In this document: piece after piece, positions 27,872 through 35,940 of the stretch | How positions within the stretch are numbered: position 1 is the stretch's first letter | Layout of the letters: every line of letters begins with the position of its first letter | Assembly (NCBI RefSeq): GCF_019904135.1 | Contig: NZ_JAIOGQ010000012.1 | Span: 1 to 64,000, forward strand | DNA length: 64,000 bases | Reading direction: 5' to 3' | DNA from: Paenibacillus caui | GTDB taxonomy: Bacteria > Bacillota > Bacilli > Paenibacillales > Paenibacillaceae | Notes under the pieces: model-generated | The model's input: only the letters and a program-made list of their open reading frames with translations | The model's database searches: none | Told to the model about the DNA's origin: nothing | Made by a program: the position numbers and the translations under genes

Positions 27872-29116
27872 TCACCCCCGCCTGGTCTTAAACCGGAACC
27901 TCAGTTTCTGAATGAGAATGAGGAAAAATGACACAATAAGCAGTACAACCAGCATGCTTAAGCCATAACCCAAGTTCCCAATGCCGGAATCAACTCGATA
28001 TACGGTTGCCGGGAGGGGGGCGGGCAGCGGGGCCATTGCCTGATTGTCCATGCCGAAGAACGGCCAAATCATTAGAAGCAGTGCTGCGGATATAACGGCA
28101 TGAATGAAGCGGGCGATCATGAACGGCATATACCGCAGATCGCTTGCATTCAGTATGCTGGCGACCTGGGCATGAACCGACAGGCCTCCCCAGGACAATA
28201 TAAACGCAGCGGCAGCCGCTTTATAAGAGAGAGGGATTCCGGAGGCGGCGGCAGCCGCGTTTTTAGCACCAAGGGTCACCTCGAACAAGCCGCTGACGAA
28301 GGGCTCGGAAAGCGCGGAAGGAAGCCCGATGACAGGCAGGATGAAGCGAAGTCCTTCGTAAAGCGAAGTCATCAGTCCCGACGCGGAAAGCACCTCCAGA
28401 AACACGGAGAAAAAGACGACGAGTCCGCCGACAATGGTCATCAGTTTTATAGAGGAAGAAATAGCCTGACGAAGAAGCTCGCCAAGCTCCCGGCCGTCGG
28501 CAATTCTGGCCTGATGCATGGCGAGAACAGCCGCTTTAAGGCGGGAGCCTTCAGATATTGGATCCGCTTTGGCGGTGTTTCCGTTAGGCTGCCCCGTTAC
28601 GGGGCGGCCGTGGAACCGCATCAGCAAGCCTATGATTATAGAGCCTCCGTAATGGGCCAAGGCCAGAACACCGGCCAGCTTGGAGTTGTGGAAGAATCCG
28701 ACGGACACCGCACCGATCAGAAAAATGGGATCGGAAGAGGTGGTGAAGGAGACCAGCCGCTCGCCCTCTTCACGGCTGACCAGATTTTGCTCGCGCAGCT
28801 TGGCTGTTAATCTGGCGCTTACTGGATAGCCCGCGGCAAAGCCCATGGCAGCCACGAACCCGCCGCTTCCGGGAATGCGGAAGACCGGCTTCATCAGAGG
28901 ATCCAGCAGTTTTCCAAGAAAATGGACGATTCCGAATCCAAGCAGCACCTCGGATATGACGAAGAATGGAAATAACGAGGGGAACAGGACATCCCACCAG
29001 ATCGTCAGCCCGCGTACCGCGGCGTCCAAGGATGATTGCGGAAAGGCAAGCGCGAGCAAAGAGAGCGCGGCAAGCCCCAGCAAGATAATCGGCAGGCCCA
29101 GTCTGGATATAGGCAT
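27872..29116 (-). CDS. ylbJ: Sporulation integral membrane protein YlbJ
   Basis: The 414-residue protein has about eight to ten membrane helices. Two Gate-domain-like halves can be seen: WWDVLFPSLFPFFVISEVLLG and GFAAGYPVSARLTAKL in the first, and FILSWGGLSVHAQVASI in the second. This matches YlbJ, a mother-cell (sigma-E) protein needed for spore cortex. GTGGAGGCG lies just upstream of the ATG at 29116; the GTG at 29131 is part of that ribosome site and is rejected as the start. Confidence 0.85.
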   Translation of the reverse strand: MPISRLGLPIILLGLAALSLLALAFPQSSLDAAVRGLTIWWDVLFPSLFPFFVISEVLLGFGIVHFLGKLLDPLMKPVFRIPGSGGFVAAMGFAAGYPVSARLTAKLREQNLVSREEGERLVSFTTSSDPIFLIGAVSVGFFHNSKLAGVLALAHYGGSIIIGLLMRFHGRPVTGQPNGNTAKADPISEGSRLKAAVLAMHQARIADGRELGELLRQAISSSIKLMTIVGGLVVFFSVFLEVLSASGLMTSLYEGLRFILPVIGLPSALSEPFVSGLFEVTLGAKNAAAAASGIPLSYKAAAAAFILSWGGLSVHAQVASILNASDLRYMPFMIARFIHAVISAALLLMIWPFFGMDNQAMAPLPAPLPATVYRVDSGIGNLGYGLSMLVVLLIVSFFLILIQKLRFRFKTRRG

Positions 29117-29232
29117 CGGACACGCCTCCACTTAAATTTGTTTGGATCATCATTACATGTATGAATGCGGAAGGACAAACAGTACAAAAAAAACAGGAAA
29201 GCGTTTGCTGCAAGCTGATTTTTTTCCCTGGA

Positions 29233-29238
29233 TATGAT
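29233..29238 (+). promoter_or_regulatory. -10-like element ahead of the small membrane ORF
   Basis: TATGAT at 29233-29238 in an AT-rich context (GATATGATAAAATA). No convincing -35 was found. Confidence 0.3.
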
Positions 29239-29306
29239 AAAATAGGTGATGTAAAGCATCGCGATCTCTTATGAGTTCAAAAATCCTTATGAGCGGAGTG
29301 ATGTCA

Positions 29307-29402
29307 ATGAGTTTTGTTGCAGGTGTTCTCGTATGTGCATTTGTATATGTCATACGCGCCTCTCTGGTCCGTTCAGGTGAAGAGGATTGGCGCAGTTATT
29401 GA
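29307..29402 (+). CDS. Small membrane peptide, 31 residues
   Basis: ATG AGT TTT GTT starts a 31-residue frame: MSFVAGVLVCAFVYVIRAS, then LVRSGEEDWRSY. It has one hydrophobic helix and a charged tail. GGAGTG lies 6 bases upstream, a -10-like element is at 29233, and a clean terminator follows at 29425, so it has the parts of an independent gene. In-frame ATGs at 29271 and 29289 give longer versions without better ribosome sites. It does not match a family I recognise. Confidence 0.5.
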   Translation: MSFVAGVLVCAFVYVIRASLVRSGEEDWRSY

Positions 29403-29424
29403 AAATTTCACACAAGAGGGTATT

Positions 29425-29449
29425 GGGCGCTGTCAAGCGTCCTTTTTTT
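29425..29449 (+). terminator. Terminator after the small membrane ORF
   Basis: GGGCGC and GCGTCC (one G-T pair) with a 6-base loop are followed by seven T residues. Confidence 0.7.
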
Positions 29450-29704
29450 GTTTTCAGCGAATGCATGCGGTGTAAAGAACCGCCAGCTTGGGCTCGAAGC
29501 AGATCAGAAAGGGGAAAAAGGATGGATTGAGGGTGGAGTGGCCGCCTGTTTCACTTAACACGATAAAAGACCTGAGGCTTGCCTCAGTTTTCTAATCTAA
29601 AACGCCTGAAATGCCGATTAATTAACCAAGGGTTTTTTTAGCAAATTATTTGATATAATACATGTTATAGCTAACGAAGACACATTGCAGAAGGTGGTGA
29701 CCTA
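29450..29704 (+). other. Intergenic region ahead of the haemoglobin gene
   Basis: No gene is seen. A compact hairpin CTGAGG-CTTG-CCTCAG at 29572-29587 is followed by TTTTCTAA. An extended -10 (TGATATAAT, 29651-29659) lies 46 bases before the start of the haemoglobin gene and is its likely promoter. Confidence 0.5.
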
Positions 29705-30094
29705 GTGGACAAGAACCCAGAACAGGGGCAAAGCTTATATGAAATGCTGGGGGGTGGAGAAACGATTCGCAGCATTGTGGAGGCCTTTTATCCCCGGGTT
29801 CAGCGCAATCCGCTGCTTGGGCCCTTGTTTCCGGAAGATATTGATCCGGTAATGGAGAAGCAATACATGTTTCTATCCCAGTTTTTTGGCGGACCATCCC
29901 TGTATTCGGATGCCTACGGCCATCCAATGATGCGCGCCCGCCATCTGCCCTTTCCTGTAACTTTGGAGCGTGCAGAGGCATGGCTGTCCTGCATGGGAGA
30001 GGCTTTAACCGAAGCAGGCGTCCAGGAACCGCTGAGAAGCATGGTGCTGCAGCGCTTGTCGGGGCCGGCGATGCATTTTATAAATACCCAATAA
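29705..30094 (+). CDS. Group II truncated haemoglobin (trHbO type)
   Basis: The 129-residue protein has the features of trHbO: FYPRVQRNPLLGPLFP (B helix), FLSQFFGGP and the proximal-histidine segment GHPMMRARHLPFPV. It binds haem and is usually linked to oxygen or nitric-oxide chemistry. B. subtilis YjbI is the nearest known type. The start is GTG at 29705 with GAAGGTGGTGACC upstream. It lies 42 bases before the DUF2225 gene, which is probably co-transcribed. Confidence 0.9.
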   Translation: MDKNPEQGQSLYEMLGGGETIRSIVEAFYPRVQRNPLLGPLFPEDIDPVMEKQYMFLSQFFGGPSLYSDAYGHPMMRARHLPFPVTLERAEAWLSCMGEALTEAGVQEPLRSMVLQRLSGPAMHFINTQ

Positions 30095-30136
30095 GAGAAG
30101 CTACTTGGCTCCAAAACGGGAAGGAAGGATTAGGTC

Positions 30137-30835
30137 ATGCAACTTGAGCCGCTTTATTCCACGAATGTTACCTGCATTTTGTGTGAACAAACTTTTGCAA
30201 CCTCCAGAGTTAGGCCCAGCTTCAAAAGGGCAATTCGTTCGGATGCCGATTTTTGCGGATATTATTCGAGCGAAAATCCCGATTATTACGTCGTCAAGGT
30301 TTGTCCGCATTGCGGATTTGCGTTTACGGAAAATTTTGGTGAACGCATTAACAAGAAGCAGCGCAGCGAATTTGACAAAGCACTCGGTTCGCGGCTTCTT
30401 CCGCGCGATTACAGCGGACACAGGGACTGGGAGACAGCTCTTGAAAGCTACAAGCTCGCTTTGCTGTGTGCGCAGGCGATAAACGAGAAGGAAACAATCA
30501 TTGCGAGCCTTCTTCACCACATAGCGTGGCTTTACCGCTACAAAGGGAATGAGGAACAGGAGCAGCGTTTTCTGAAATACAGCCTGGAAGCATACATCAG
30601 AGTTTTTGAGTATGAAGGGCTTGGTGCGGGCGACGCCCGCTTAATGTATCTGATCGGCGAACTCCACAGGAGAACCGGGAACTTCCCGGAAGCCGTTCGC
30701 TGGTACTCAAGGGTGATCAACGACCAGAAGATTGTGGATGCGGCCATGATTTCCGCTTCCCGCGCCCAATGGGGCGTTCTTCGCGAACAGATGCTGGAAG
30801 CGAAGCATGAGCTGCCGGAGGAAATGAAGGGCTAG
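30137..30835 (+). CDS. DUF2225 protein with zinc ribbon and TPR-like helices
   Basis: In this 232-residue protein, CILC (residues 13-16) and CPHCGFAFTENF (about 57-68) form a likely zinc site. The rest is helical with TPR character (ESYKLALLCAQAI, HHIAWLYRYKGNEEQE, YLIGELHRRTGNFPEAVRWYSRVI). This is the DUF2225 arrangement found in Bacillales. Function is unknown. AAGGAAGGATTAGGTC precedes the ATG. It follows the haemoglobin gene in the same unit. Confidence 0.85.
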   Translation: MQLEPLYSTNVTCILCEQTFATSRVRPSFKRAIRSDADFCGYYSSENPDYYVVKVCPHCGFAFTENFGERINKKQRSEFDKALGSRLLPRDYSGHRDWETALESYKLALLCAQAINEKETIIASLLHHIAWLYRYKGNEEQEQRFLKYSLEAYIRVFEYEGLGAGDARLMYLIGELHRRTGNFPEAVRWYSRVINDQKIVDAAMISASRAQWGVLREQMLEAKHELPEEMKG

Positions 30836-31019
30836 CTTCACGGCCTCACGGGCTTACAGCCTTACAGTCCGGTAAAGTGAAGCCGGCCGCTTGCTTACAA
30901 GCATAGCGCCTGCAAGTTTTGGGTCCCCCGCAAGGCAATCGTATAAGCTTCAGGGTACACGTCACTTTGCGGGGAGATTGCCGGCCGGTCTGCTTCAATT
31001 CCGATACGGATGCCCGGCG

Positions 31020-31250
31020 TTAACGAACAACGGTGTCCGTCAGCAGGTAGTCGTCGTCGCTGTCCAGAACGGTCAGCTTATGATAGCAGCAGGGAAATAC
31101 CAGGAGCTTCTTTTTTCCTTCACGAACGCTTTTTATTTCGCGCGGTTTCATCGGAATGAGGATGTTCTCCCTCCCGCAGAAGGGACATTCCGGTACATAA
31201 ACATCGCCCATCGTTATATCATAAGGCAGCGCTTTGTTGAAGGGTATCAT
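31020..31250 (-). CDS. Small zinc-ribbon-like protein of unknown function
   Basis: ATG at 31250 starts a 76-residue protein with ECPFCGRENILIP and VFPCCYHKLTVLDSDDDYLL, a CxxC plus CC pattern that could bind zinc. Its ATG overlaps the yycC stop codon by four bases (ATGA), so it is translationally coupled. A longer frame open to 31436 reads through yycC out of frame and is not credible. No known function. Confidence 0.65.
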   Translation of the reverse strand: MIPFNKALPYDITMGDVYVPECPFCGRENILIPMKPREIKSVREGKKKLLVFPCCYHKLTVLDSDDDYLLTDTVVR

Positions 31251-31408
31251 TCGCTTTTCGGATCTCCCTTGGGGGAATTTTCCTTGGCGAGCTCTCTCAG
31301 TTTCTGCATCAAAATATGCTGCGGCATATGCATAAGCTGCTCTATAGGGACGCCAAGCTTCTCGGACAGCTTTACGGCCGTTTCCGGTGAAATTTGTAAT
31401 GGTCTCAT
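31247..31408 (-). CDS. yycC: YycC-family small protein
   Basis: The 53-residue frame MRPLQISPETAVKLSEKLG continues VPIEQLMHMPQHILMQKLRELAKEN and ends in KSE. The MRPLQ start and the LMHMPQHIL motif match the YycC family of Bacillales. CAGGAGG lies 8 bases upstream of the ATG, an excellent ribosome site. Function is unknown. It forms a two-gene unit with the overlapping zinc-ribbon gene and is divergent from pepF. Confidence 0.75.
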   Translation of the reverse strand: MRPLQISPETAVKLSEKLGVPIEQLMHMPQHILMQKLRELAKENSPKGDPKSE

Positions 31409-31509
31409 ACGTTATGCCTCCTGTCTTGTCCTGCATAGGACTATACCATAGTTATACACTTTTGATCGGTGCAGTATCAACCTCCCTCACAGAAAGGATG
31501 CTTTTATTT

Positions 31510-33315
31510 ATGAGTCAATTGAACAAGCCGTTAAGTTTAACCTGGGATTTGGAATCGGTATTTCCAGGAGGCTCGGAGTCTTCCGAGCTTAAAACTTTTT
31601 TGACCCAGCTCGAACAGGATGTTGCGGGAATGGAAAAAATTGCGAAGGAAGCGAAAGCTCCCTCCAGCATTCAGGGAACCAAAGAGTTCGATCCCTTTAT
31701 TGAACAATTGCAGGGTGTGTATTCGAGAATCACCGAAGCCGGCAGCTTTATCGGCTGCTTGACCGCCCAAAACACGAGCGACAAGAAAGCCATTCAGCTC
31801 TCGGATCGGTTAAGCACGCTTGGAGCGCGGCTCAAATCCGTTACAGCGGTCTTTGAGAATGTACTTCGCTCTACGGAAGAAGATGTGTTTGCGGAATGGG
31901 TAGCCCGGGAAGAAATAGCTCCTATCGCGTTTACTTTGACAGAAAGCCGGGAACGGGCCAAAGAAAAGCTTTCTCCCGAGCTTGAGGGCCTTGCGCTCGA
32001 TTTGGCTGTTGACGGGTATGAAGGCTGGAGCGAGCATTACGATACGATTGTCAGCAAGTTCAGTCTCCCCTTCACAGATGAGAAGGGAGAGACCGTGCAG
32101 CTTTCCGCCGGACAGGCGCACAACAAGCTGCATGATCCTGATCGCAGCGTCCGTGAGGAAGTTTTTGCGGCATGGGAAGAGAAATGGGCGGAGCTGGCCG
32201 ACTTTGGCGCGGACACGCTGAACCGGCTCGCCGGCTTTAGACTTAAGCTTTACGGGAAACGCGGCTGGGAGGATGTGCTGAAAGAACCGCTTGCCATTAA
32301 CCGGATGTCCCGTGAAACGCTGGATACGATGTGGCAGGTGATTAACGAATATAAGCCGGTATTTGTAAAATATCTGGAACGCAAAGCGAAGCTGCTGGGC
32401 GTAGAGAAGCTCAGTTGGGCTGACGTTGAATCTCCGCTGGGTGGCAAAGCCGGCGGCAAAATTCCTTACGACGAAGCAGCCGAAACCATTGTCAAGGAAT
32501 TTGGCGGTTTCAATCCGAAGCTGGCCGAGTTTGCCGTGAATGCCTTCAATAACAGCTGGATTGAAGCGGAAGACCGTCCCGGCAAGAGACCCGGGGGATT
32601 CTACACACCGCTGACGGAAAGCAAGGAAGGCCGGATCTTTATGACCTTTGGAGGCACGGCTTCCAACGTTTCGACCCTGGCGCATGAGCTCGGACACGCT
32701 TACCATTCGTTCCTGCTGAAGAATCTGCCGCCATTCTGCCAAGATTATGCGATGAACGTGGCGGAGACGGCTTCGACCTTTGCCGAGAATATTTTGTCTT
32801 CCGCTCAAGTGAGCCAGGCAGAAAGCAAAGAAGAGAAGCTGGCGCTTCTGGAAGAGAAGGTTCAGCGCAGCGTGGCCTTCTTCATGAATATCCATGCCCG
32901 CTTCCTGTTTGAGACGCGTTTTTATGAGGAGCGCAAGGAAGGTCTGCTCAGCACGGACGATTTGTGCCGCTTGATGGAGGAAGCCCAGAAGGAAGCCTTC
33001 TGCGGAGCGCTTGGTTCCTATCATCCTCATTTCTGGCTGTCCAAGCTGCATTTCTATATTACGGGCGTTCCTTTCTATAACTTCCCATATACGTTTGGCT
33101 TCCTATTCAGCAGCGGTATCTTTGCGCGTGCACAGGCGGAAGGCCCTTCCTTTGCCGAAAAATACGACGCGCTCCTGCAGGATACAGGGCGCATGAAGGT
33201 TGAGGATCTGGCGCAGAAACATCTTGGCGTCAATTTGACGAAACCGGATTTCTGGCGCGAAGCGATTTCGGTTTCTGTTAAAGATGTGGAGCAGTTCCTT
33301 GCGATGACAGAATAA
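31510..33315 (+). CDS. pepF: Oligoendopeptidase F
   Basis: This is an M3-family zinc metallopeptidase that cleaves short peptides in the cytoplasm. It has 601 residues. The catalytic motif HELGH is at 392-396 in STLAHELGHAYHSFLL, with the third ligand in NVAETASTFAEN downstream. The start at 31510 (MSQLNKPLSLTWDLES) is preferred, with AAAGGATG upstream; the frame extends to 31387 but lies over the divergent yycC promoter. A strong terminator follows at 33357. Confidence 0.93.
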   Translation: MSQLNKPLSLTWDLESVFPGGSESSELKTFLTQLEQDVAGMEKIAKEAKAPSSIQGTKEFDPFIEQLQGVYSRITEAGSFIGCLTAQNTSDKKAIQLSDRLSTLGARLKSVTAVFENVLRSTEEDVFAEWVAREEIAPIAFTLTESRERAKEKLSPELEGLALDLAVDGYEGWSEHYDTIVSKFSLPFTDEKGETVQLSAGQAHNKLHDPDRSVREEVFAAWEEKWAELADFGADTLNRLAGFRLKLYGKRGWEDVLKEPLAINRMSRETLDTMWQVINEYKPVFVKYLERKAKLLGVEKLSWADVESPLGGKAGGKIPYDEAAETIVKEFGGFNPKLAEFAVNAFNNSWIEAEDRPGKRPGGFYTPLTESKEGRIFMTFGGTASNVSTLAHELGHAYHSFLLKNLPPFCQDYAMNVAETASTFAENILSSAQVSQAESKEEKLALLEEKVQRSVAFFMNIHARFLFETRFYEERKEGLLSTDDLCRLMEEAQKEAFCGALGSYHPHFWLSKLHFYITGVPFYNFPYTFGFLFSSGIFARAQAEGPSFAEKYDALLQDTGRMKVEDLAQKHLGVNLTKPDFWREAISVSVKDVEQFLAMTE

Positions 33316-33356
33316 TCTAATTTAGATGCATATGAAGAAATGCATCAGAAGAAGAG

Positions 33357-33383
33357 AAGCGGCCCCCAGGGGCCGCTTTTTCC
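33357..33383 (+). terminator. Terminator after pepF
   Basis: AAGCGGCCCC and GGGGCCGCTT form a 10-bp stem with a 2-base nominal loop, followed by TTT. Confidence 0.8.
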
Positions 33384-33567
33384 AAACGTTAAGAAATCTG
33401 TCGAAACGTAAATATTTTTAGCGAAACGGAAGAGTCATCCACAGGTTATACATAAATCTAATAGGAAAAAATACCTAAAAATGTACCATATTGCTGTTAA
33501 TCCATCGAATATTGGAATATAATGTGACATAAGCCCTATTTAGAGGGAGAAATATCAGCATAAGGGA

Positions 33568-33990
33568 GTGATAAAGCTGAAGACAGATCAATTTTCACTA
33601 GCCAGACAGCTGGATTTGGTATTTAAGGAATTGGAATCAGAGCTTGGCGGATTAACCTCGGGAACCGTATTTATTCAGATTAGGAACAATGCCATAGGCA
33701 AATTTGGGATCAGGCACAATCCCATTGCCTGCAGAAATGGTCGTTTGCCGGATGAGCCAAACGGACTAAACGCCGTACAGCTTAGCTCCTTCCGAAGCAT
33801 GGCCATCGAAGCTCTAAAATTCAAGAAGTATTGGACTCATGGAGAAATCAGCTATGAATTTGCAGTGAGGCAGGGTATCATCATCGTGGATGCTACGCTC
33901 GAATCCAACTATAATATGGCCAATCTGATGATCCGCTATCCGAGAACTGCGAACCTTCATACATACGGGGAGTTGAAGGATCTGTCTTAA
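33568..33990 (+). CDS. Hypothetical protein, 140 residues
   Basis: I do not recognise this protein. It is soluble, with GTVFIQIRNNAIGKFGIRHNPI and GEISYEFAVRQGIIIVDATLESNYNMANLMIRY stretches that look like alternating beta strands. The annotated GTG at 33568 lies inside AAGGGAGTG; a CTG at 33577 with this as its ribosome site is an alternative start (137 residues). A TATAAT at about 33518 could be the promoter. It ends ahead of a GC-rich hairpin at 34001. It is probably single-copy and specific to related genera. Confidence 0.6.
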   Translation: MIKLKTDQFSLARQLDLVFKELESELGGLTSGTVFIQIRNNAIGKFGIRHNPIACRNGRLPDEPNGLNAVQLSSFRSMAIEALKFKKYWTHGEISYEFAVRQGIIIVDATLESNYNMANLMIRYPRTANLHTYGELKDLS

Positions 33991-34000
33991 GCCAGACGAA

Positions 34001-34025
34001 AGCCCGGCGGTTTGCCCGCCGGGTT
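34001..34025 (+). terminator. GC-rich hairpin after the hypothetical gene
   Basis: AGCCCGGCGG pairs with CCGCCGGGTT (10 bp, 5-base loop). The T tract is weak. Confidence 0.5.
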
Positions 34026-34050
34026 ATTCATGGTTCGAAACGGAAACGCT

Positions 34051-34092
34051 ACAAACAAACAGACGGCATGCCAATTACGGCATACCGTCTGT
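34051..34092 (-). terminator. Terminator after the spore SASP gene
   Basis: On the minus strand ACAGACGGTATGCC pairs with GGCATGCCGTCTGT and is followed by TTGTTTGT. Confidence 0.65.
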
Positions 34093-34134
34093 CTCTTTAT
34101 CATTGTGTTAAAAAGGAAAAGCATATTTACAGGA

Positions 34135-34350
34135 TTATTTTCCCGACAATTGCTGTTCCGCCAATTGTACCAAACGCTTTGTGATGTAGCCCCCGAGGGA
34201 ACCAGTTTCACGGGAAGTGTAGTTACCGTAGTATCCGTCTTGTGGAATTTGTACGCCCAGTTGTTGTGCAGCTTCAACTTTCAATTGCTGCAAAGCGGCG
34301 GTAGCTTGAGGAACAACCAGGTTATTGGAACGGTTGCGTGATCCTGCCAT
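34135..34350 (-). CDS. Alpha/beta-type small acid-soluble spore protein
   Basis: The 71-residue protein reads NNLVVPQATAALQQLKVEAA, then GVQIPQDGYYGNYTSRETGSLGGYITKRLV. The ETGSLGGYITKRLV block, including the GPR protease site region (QQLKVEAA), is diagnostic of alpha/beta SASPs, which coat spore DNA and protect it from UV. The start at 34350 has GGGGGTGACAAAC upstream. A sigma-G-like promoter is seen at 34381-34410. Confidence 0.95.
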   Translation of the reverse strand: MAGSRNRSNNLVVPQATAALQQLKVEAAQQLGVQIPQDGYYGNYTSRETGSLGGYITKRLVQLAEQQLSGK

Positions 34351-34380
34351 GTTTGTCACCCCCTTTGTCCGTTGTGAGTT

Positions 34381-34410
34381 TAGTATGATTCGAAAAGCCG
34401 AAAATATGCG
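34381..34410 (-). promoter_or_regulatory. Sigma-G-like promoter of the SASP gene
   Basis: On the minus strand CGCATA (plus 34405-34410), 17 bp, then CATACTA (plus 34381-34387). This fits the forespore sigma-G consensus (TGNATA ... CATNNTA) at nearly all positions and lies 30 bases before the start codon. Confidence 0.6.
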
Positions 34411-34470
34411 CTATTCTTTTCAAATAAGCACGGGTGTAATTATTTCCTGTTTACCAGGCAGACCACAGCA

Positions 34471-34495
34471 AAGCCCGCGCATTTCGCGCGGGCTT
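34471..34495. terminator. GC-rich hairpin after the epimerase gene
   Basis: AAGCCCGCGC and GCGCGGGCTT form a perfect 10-bp stem. T tracts are short on both sides. Confidence 0.5.
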
Positions 34496-34505
34496 AAAAT
34501 GACTC

Positions 34506-35486
34506 TTATGATTCTTCATCCGGAGGATAGACGACTTCCATCTTCAATTGAAGGTCCAGTGTTTGCCCGGGTTTGAGATCGATCAAGCCGCACTCTTCCG
34601 GCGAAATGTCCAGATTAGGAGCATTAGGGAGCCAGGTATAAGGCTCAATGCATAGAAACTGATCCGCTTCTCCCTTCGTATAAAGGACCCAGTGCTTGAA
34701 ATAGGCAGGATCGGCCGAATACTTGACTCCGTACCCGTTTGTACGCATGAGCAGCGCTTCTGCCGGTTTGCCGCCGATTTGCAGCATCGTATCGAAATTG
34801 GCGCCTTTCAGATTAAGACTTTCATTTAATGCTTCCAGGGCTCCAAGCGAAGCGGTCTCCCCTGTGGTTACAATTTCTTCGTCGGATAAATAAATTTTGC
34901 TAACAGGCAGCTTGAGATTCCAATTCTCAGGTTCGCTGTCGATCAGGAACCAGGTATGTAAGCCCAGGCCAAACGGTGCGGCGGTGTCCCCCAGATTGGA
35001 AATGCGGAAGGTTTGGGTAAGTTCCTGGCCCTGAAGGCGGAGCGTCATTTCCAGCTTAAGCGGTATAGGGTATTGGCGTATCCAGTTCGGATCATCCGCT
35101 GTTTTAAACTCGGTAGTCACCGAGCAACCTTCTTCATCTTCTTCAATGTCGCTTACACACCAGTTTTGGGTCCGATGGAGCCCGTGAATATGATTGTTAT
35201 TGGCGGTATTCTGGTCGAATTGGTAATTTTGGCCCGCATAGGAAAATCGTCCTCTACGAATTCTTCCCGGCGGGATGAGCAAAGGGATGCCGAAATGGTA
35301 AGGTTTCTGCAGGTAAAAGTCCAGATCGCTCTCTTCGGGCCGGCGCAGCACTTCTCGCTGCTGAATCAGGTCCTTGATCCCGATTACATTGTTGCCGAGA
35401 CGAGGCAGCAGCGTGACTTCAAGTTCGTGGCTATGTAAGATGTACGTGTCGTAACCATTCCATTGCCCTTTGGTCACTCTTTTCAT
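34506..35486 (-). CDS. Aldose 1-epimerase family protein
   Basis: The 326-residue protein belongs to the GalM superfamily. The substrate-site motifs are NNHIHGLHR (histidine acid), FGLGLHTWFL (second histidine) and CIEPYTWLPNAPN (catalytic glutamate). Such enzymes interconvert the anomers of free or phosphorylated sugars. The precise sugar is not clear. It is a single-gene unit, divergent from the T-box/trpS unit. Confidence 0.85.
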   Translation of the reverse strand: MKRVTKGQWNGYDTYILHSHELEVTLLPRLGNNVIGIKDLIQQREVLRRPEESDLDFYLQKPYHFGIPLLIPPGRIRRGRFSYAGQNYQFDQNTANNNHIHGLHRTQNWCVSDIEEDEEGCSVTTEFKTADDPNWIRQYPIPLKLEMTLRLQGQELTQTFRISNLGDTAAPFGLGLHTWFLIDSEPENWNLKLPVSKIYLSDEEIVTTGETASLGALEALNESLNLKGANFDTMLQIGGKPAEALLMRTNGYGVKYSADPAYFKHWVLYTKGEADQFLCIEPYTWLPNAPNLDISPEECGLIDLKPGQTLDLQLKMEVVYPPDEES

Positions 35487-35570
35487 GTCTTTGCTCCTTT
35501 TCCCATAATAATTCAGAAATCTGTGCTAAGCTTATAATAACACTTTTTGATGGGGGACGTAAAAATGGAT

Positions 35571-35599
35571 TTGACTTGCCTTTGCGACCTCTATATGAT
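35571..35599 (+). promoter_or_regulatory. Sigma-A promoter of the trpS leader
   Basis: TTGACT (35571-35576), a 17-bp spacer, then TATGAT (35594-35599). Both hexamers differ from consensus at one base. Transcription would start near 35606, at the head of the T-box leader. Confidence 0.7.
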
Positions 35600-35605
35600 G
35601 AACAT

Positions 35606-35898
35606 ATATCAACTCATATCTAACATAAAGTGTTGACGGGGACAAGTAAACGCGTATGTTTTCCTGCAGAAAGCCGGTGGTTGATGCGAACCGGCGGAAA
35701 GATACACGGATGAATGGACCCCTGAGCGCCGGCAGGAACGGACAAGGCCAGGACGGACCTTAAGCCAAGTATAGCCGGACGTTGCTTCCGCGTTAAGGAA
35801 TCATAAGGCCGGTGTCTTTTGACTATGTCTGAAGGAGGTCCGGCGAATTAGGGTGGTACCACGGTCTCACGTCCCTTGCGGACGCGGGGCCTTTTTTG
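35606..35898 (+). ncRNA. T-box riboswitch (tryptophan-specific) upstream of trpS
   Basis: The leader carries the T-box sequence AGGGTGGTACCACGG at 35850-35864, whose GGU bulge pairs with the NCCA end of uncharged tRNA. The specifier is read as UGG (Trp) at 35715-35717, followed by the usual ACC..CUGAGC strand. A terminator (GGTCTCACGTC / GACGCGGGGCC, then six T residues) spans 35863-35897 and shares bases with the antiterminator. Shortage of charged tRNA-Trp should therefore raise trpS expression. Confidence 0.93.
35863..35898 (+). terminator. T-box regulated terminator
   Basis: GGTCTC-A-CGTC pairs with GACG-C-GGGGCC, followed by TTTTTT. It competes with the antiterminator formed by the T-box. 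Confidence 0.85.
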
Positions 35899-35940
35899 GT
35901 TGCAGAAGTTTCCTAAGTTTACCCAAGGAGGAGATTTGTT

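Noticed and set aside
31251-31436. N-terminal extension of the zinc-ribbon protein
   Set aside because: It is yycC read in the wrong frame. The ATGA overlap gives a better start.
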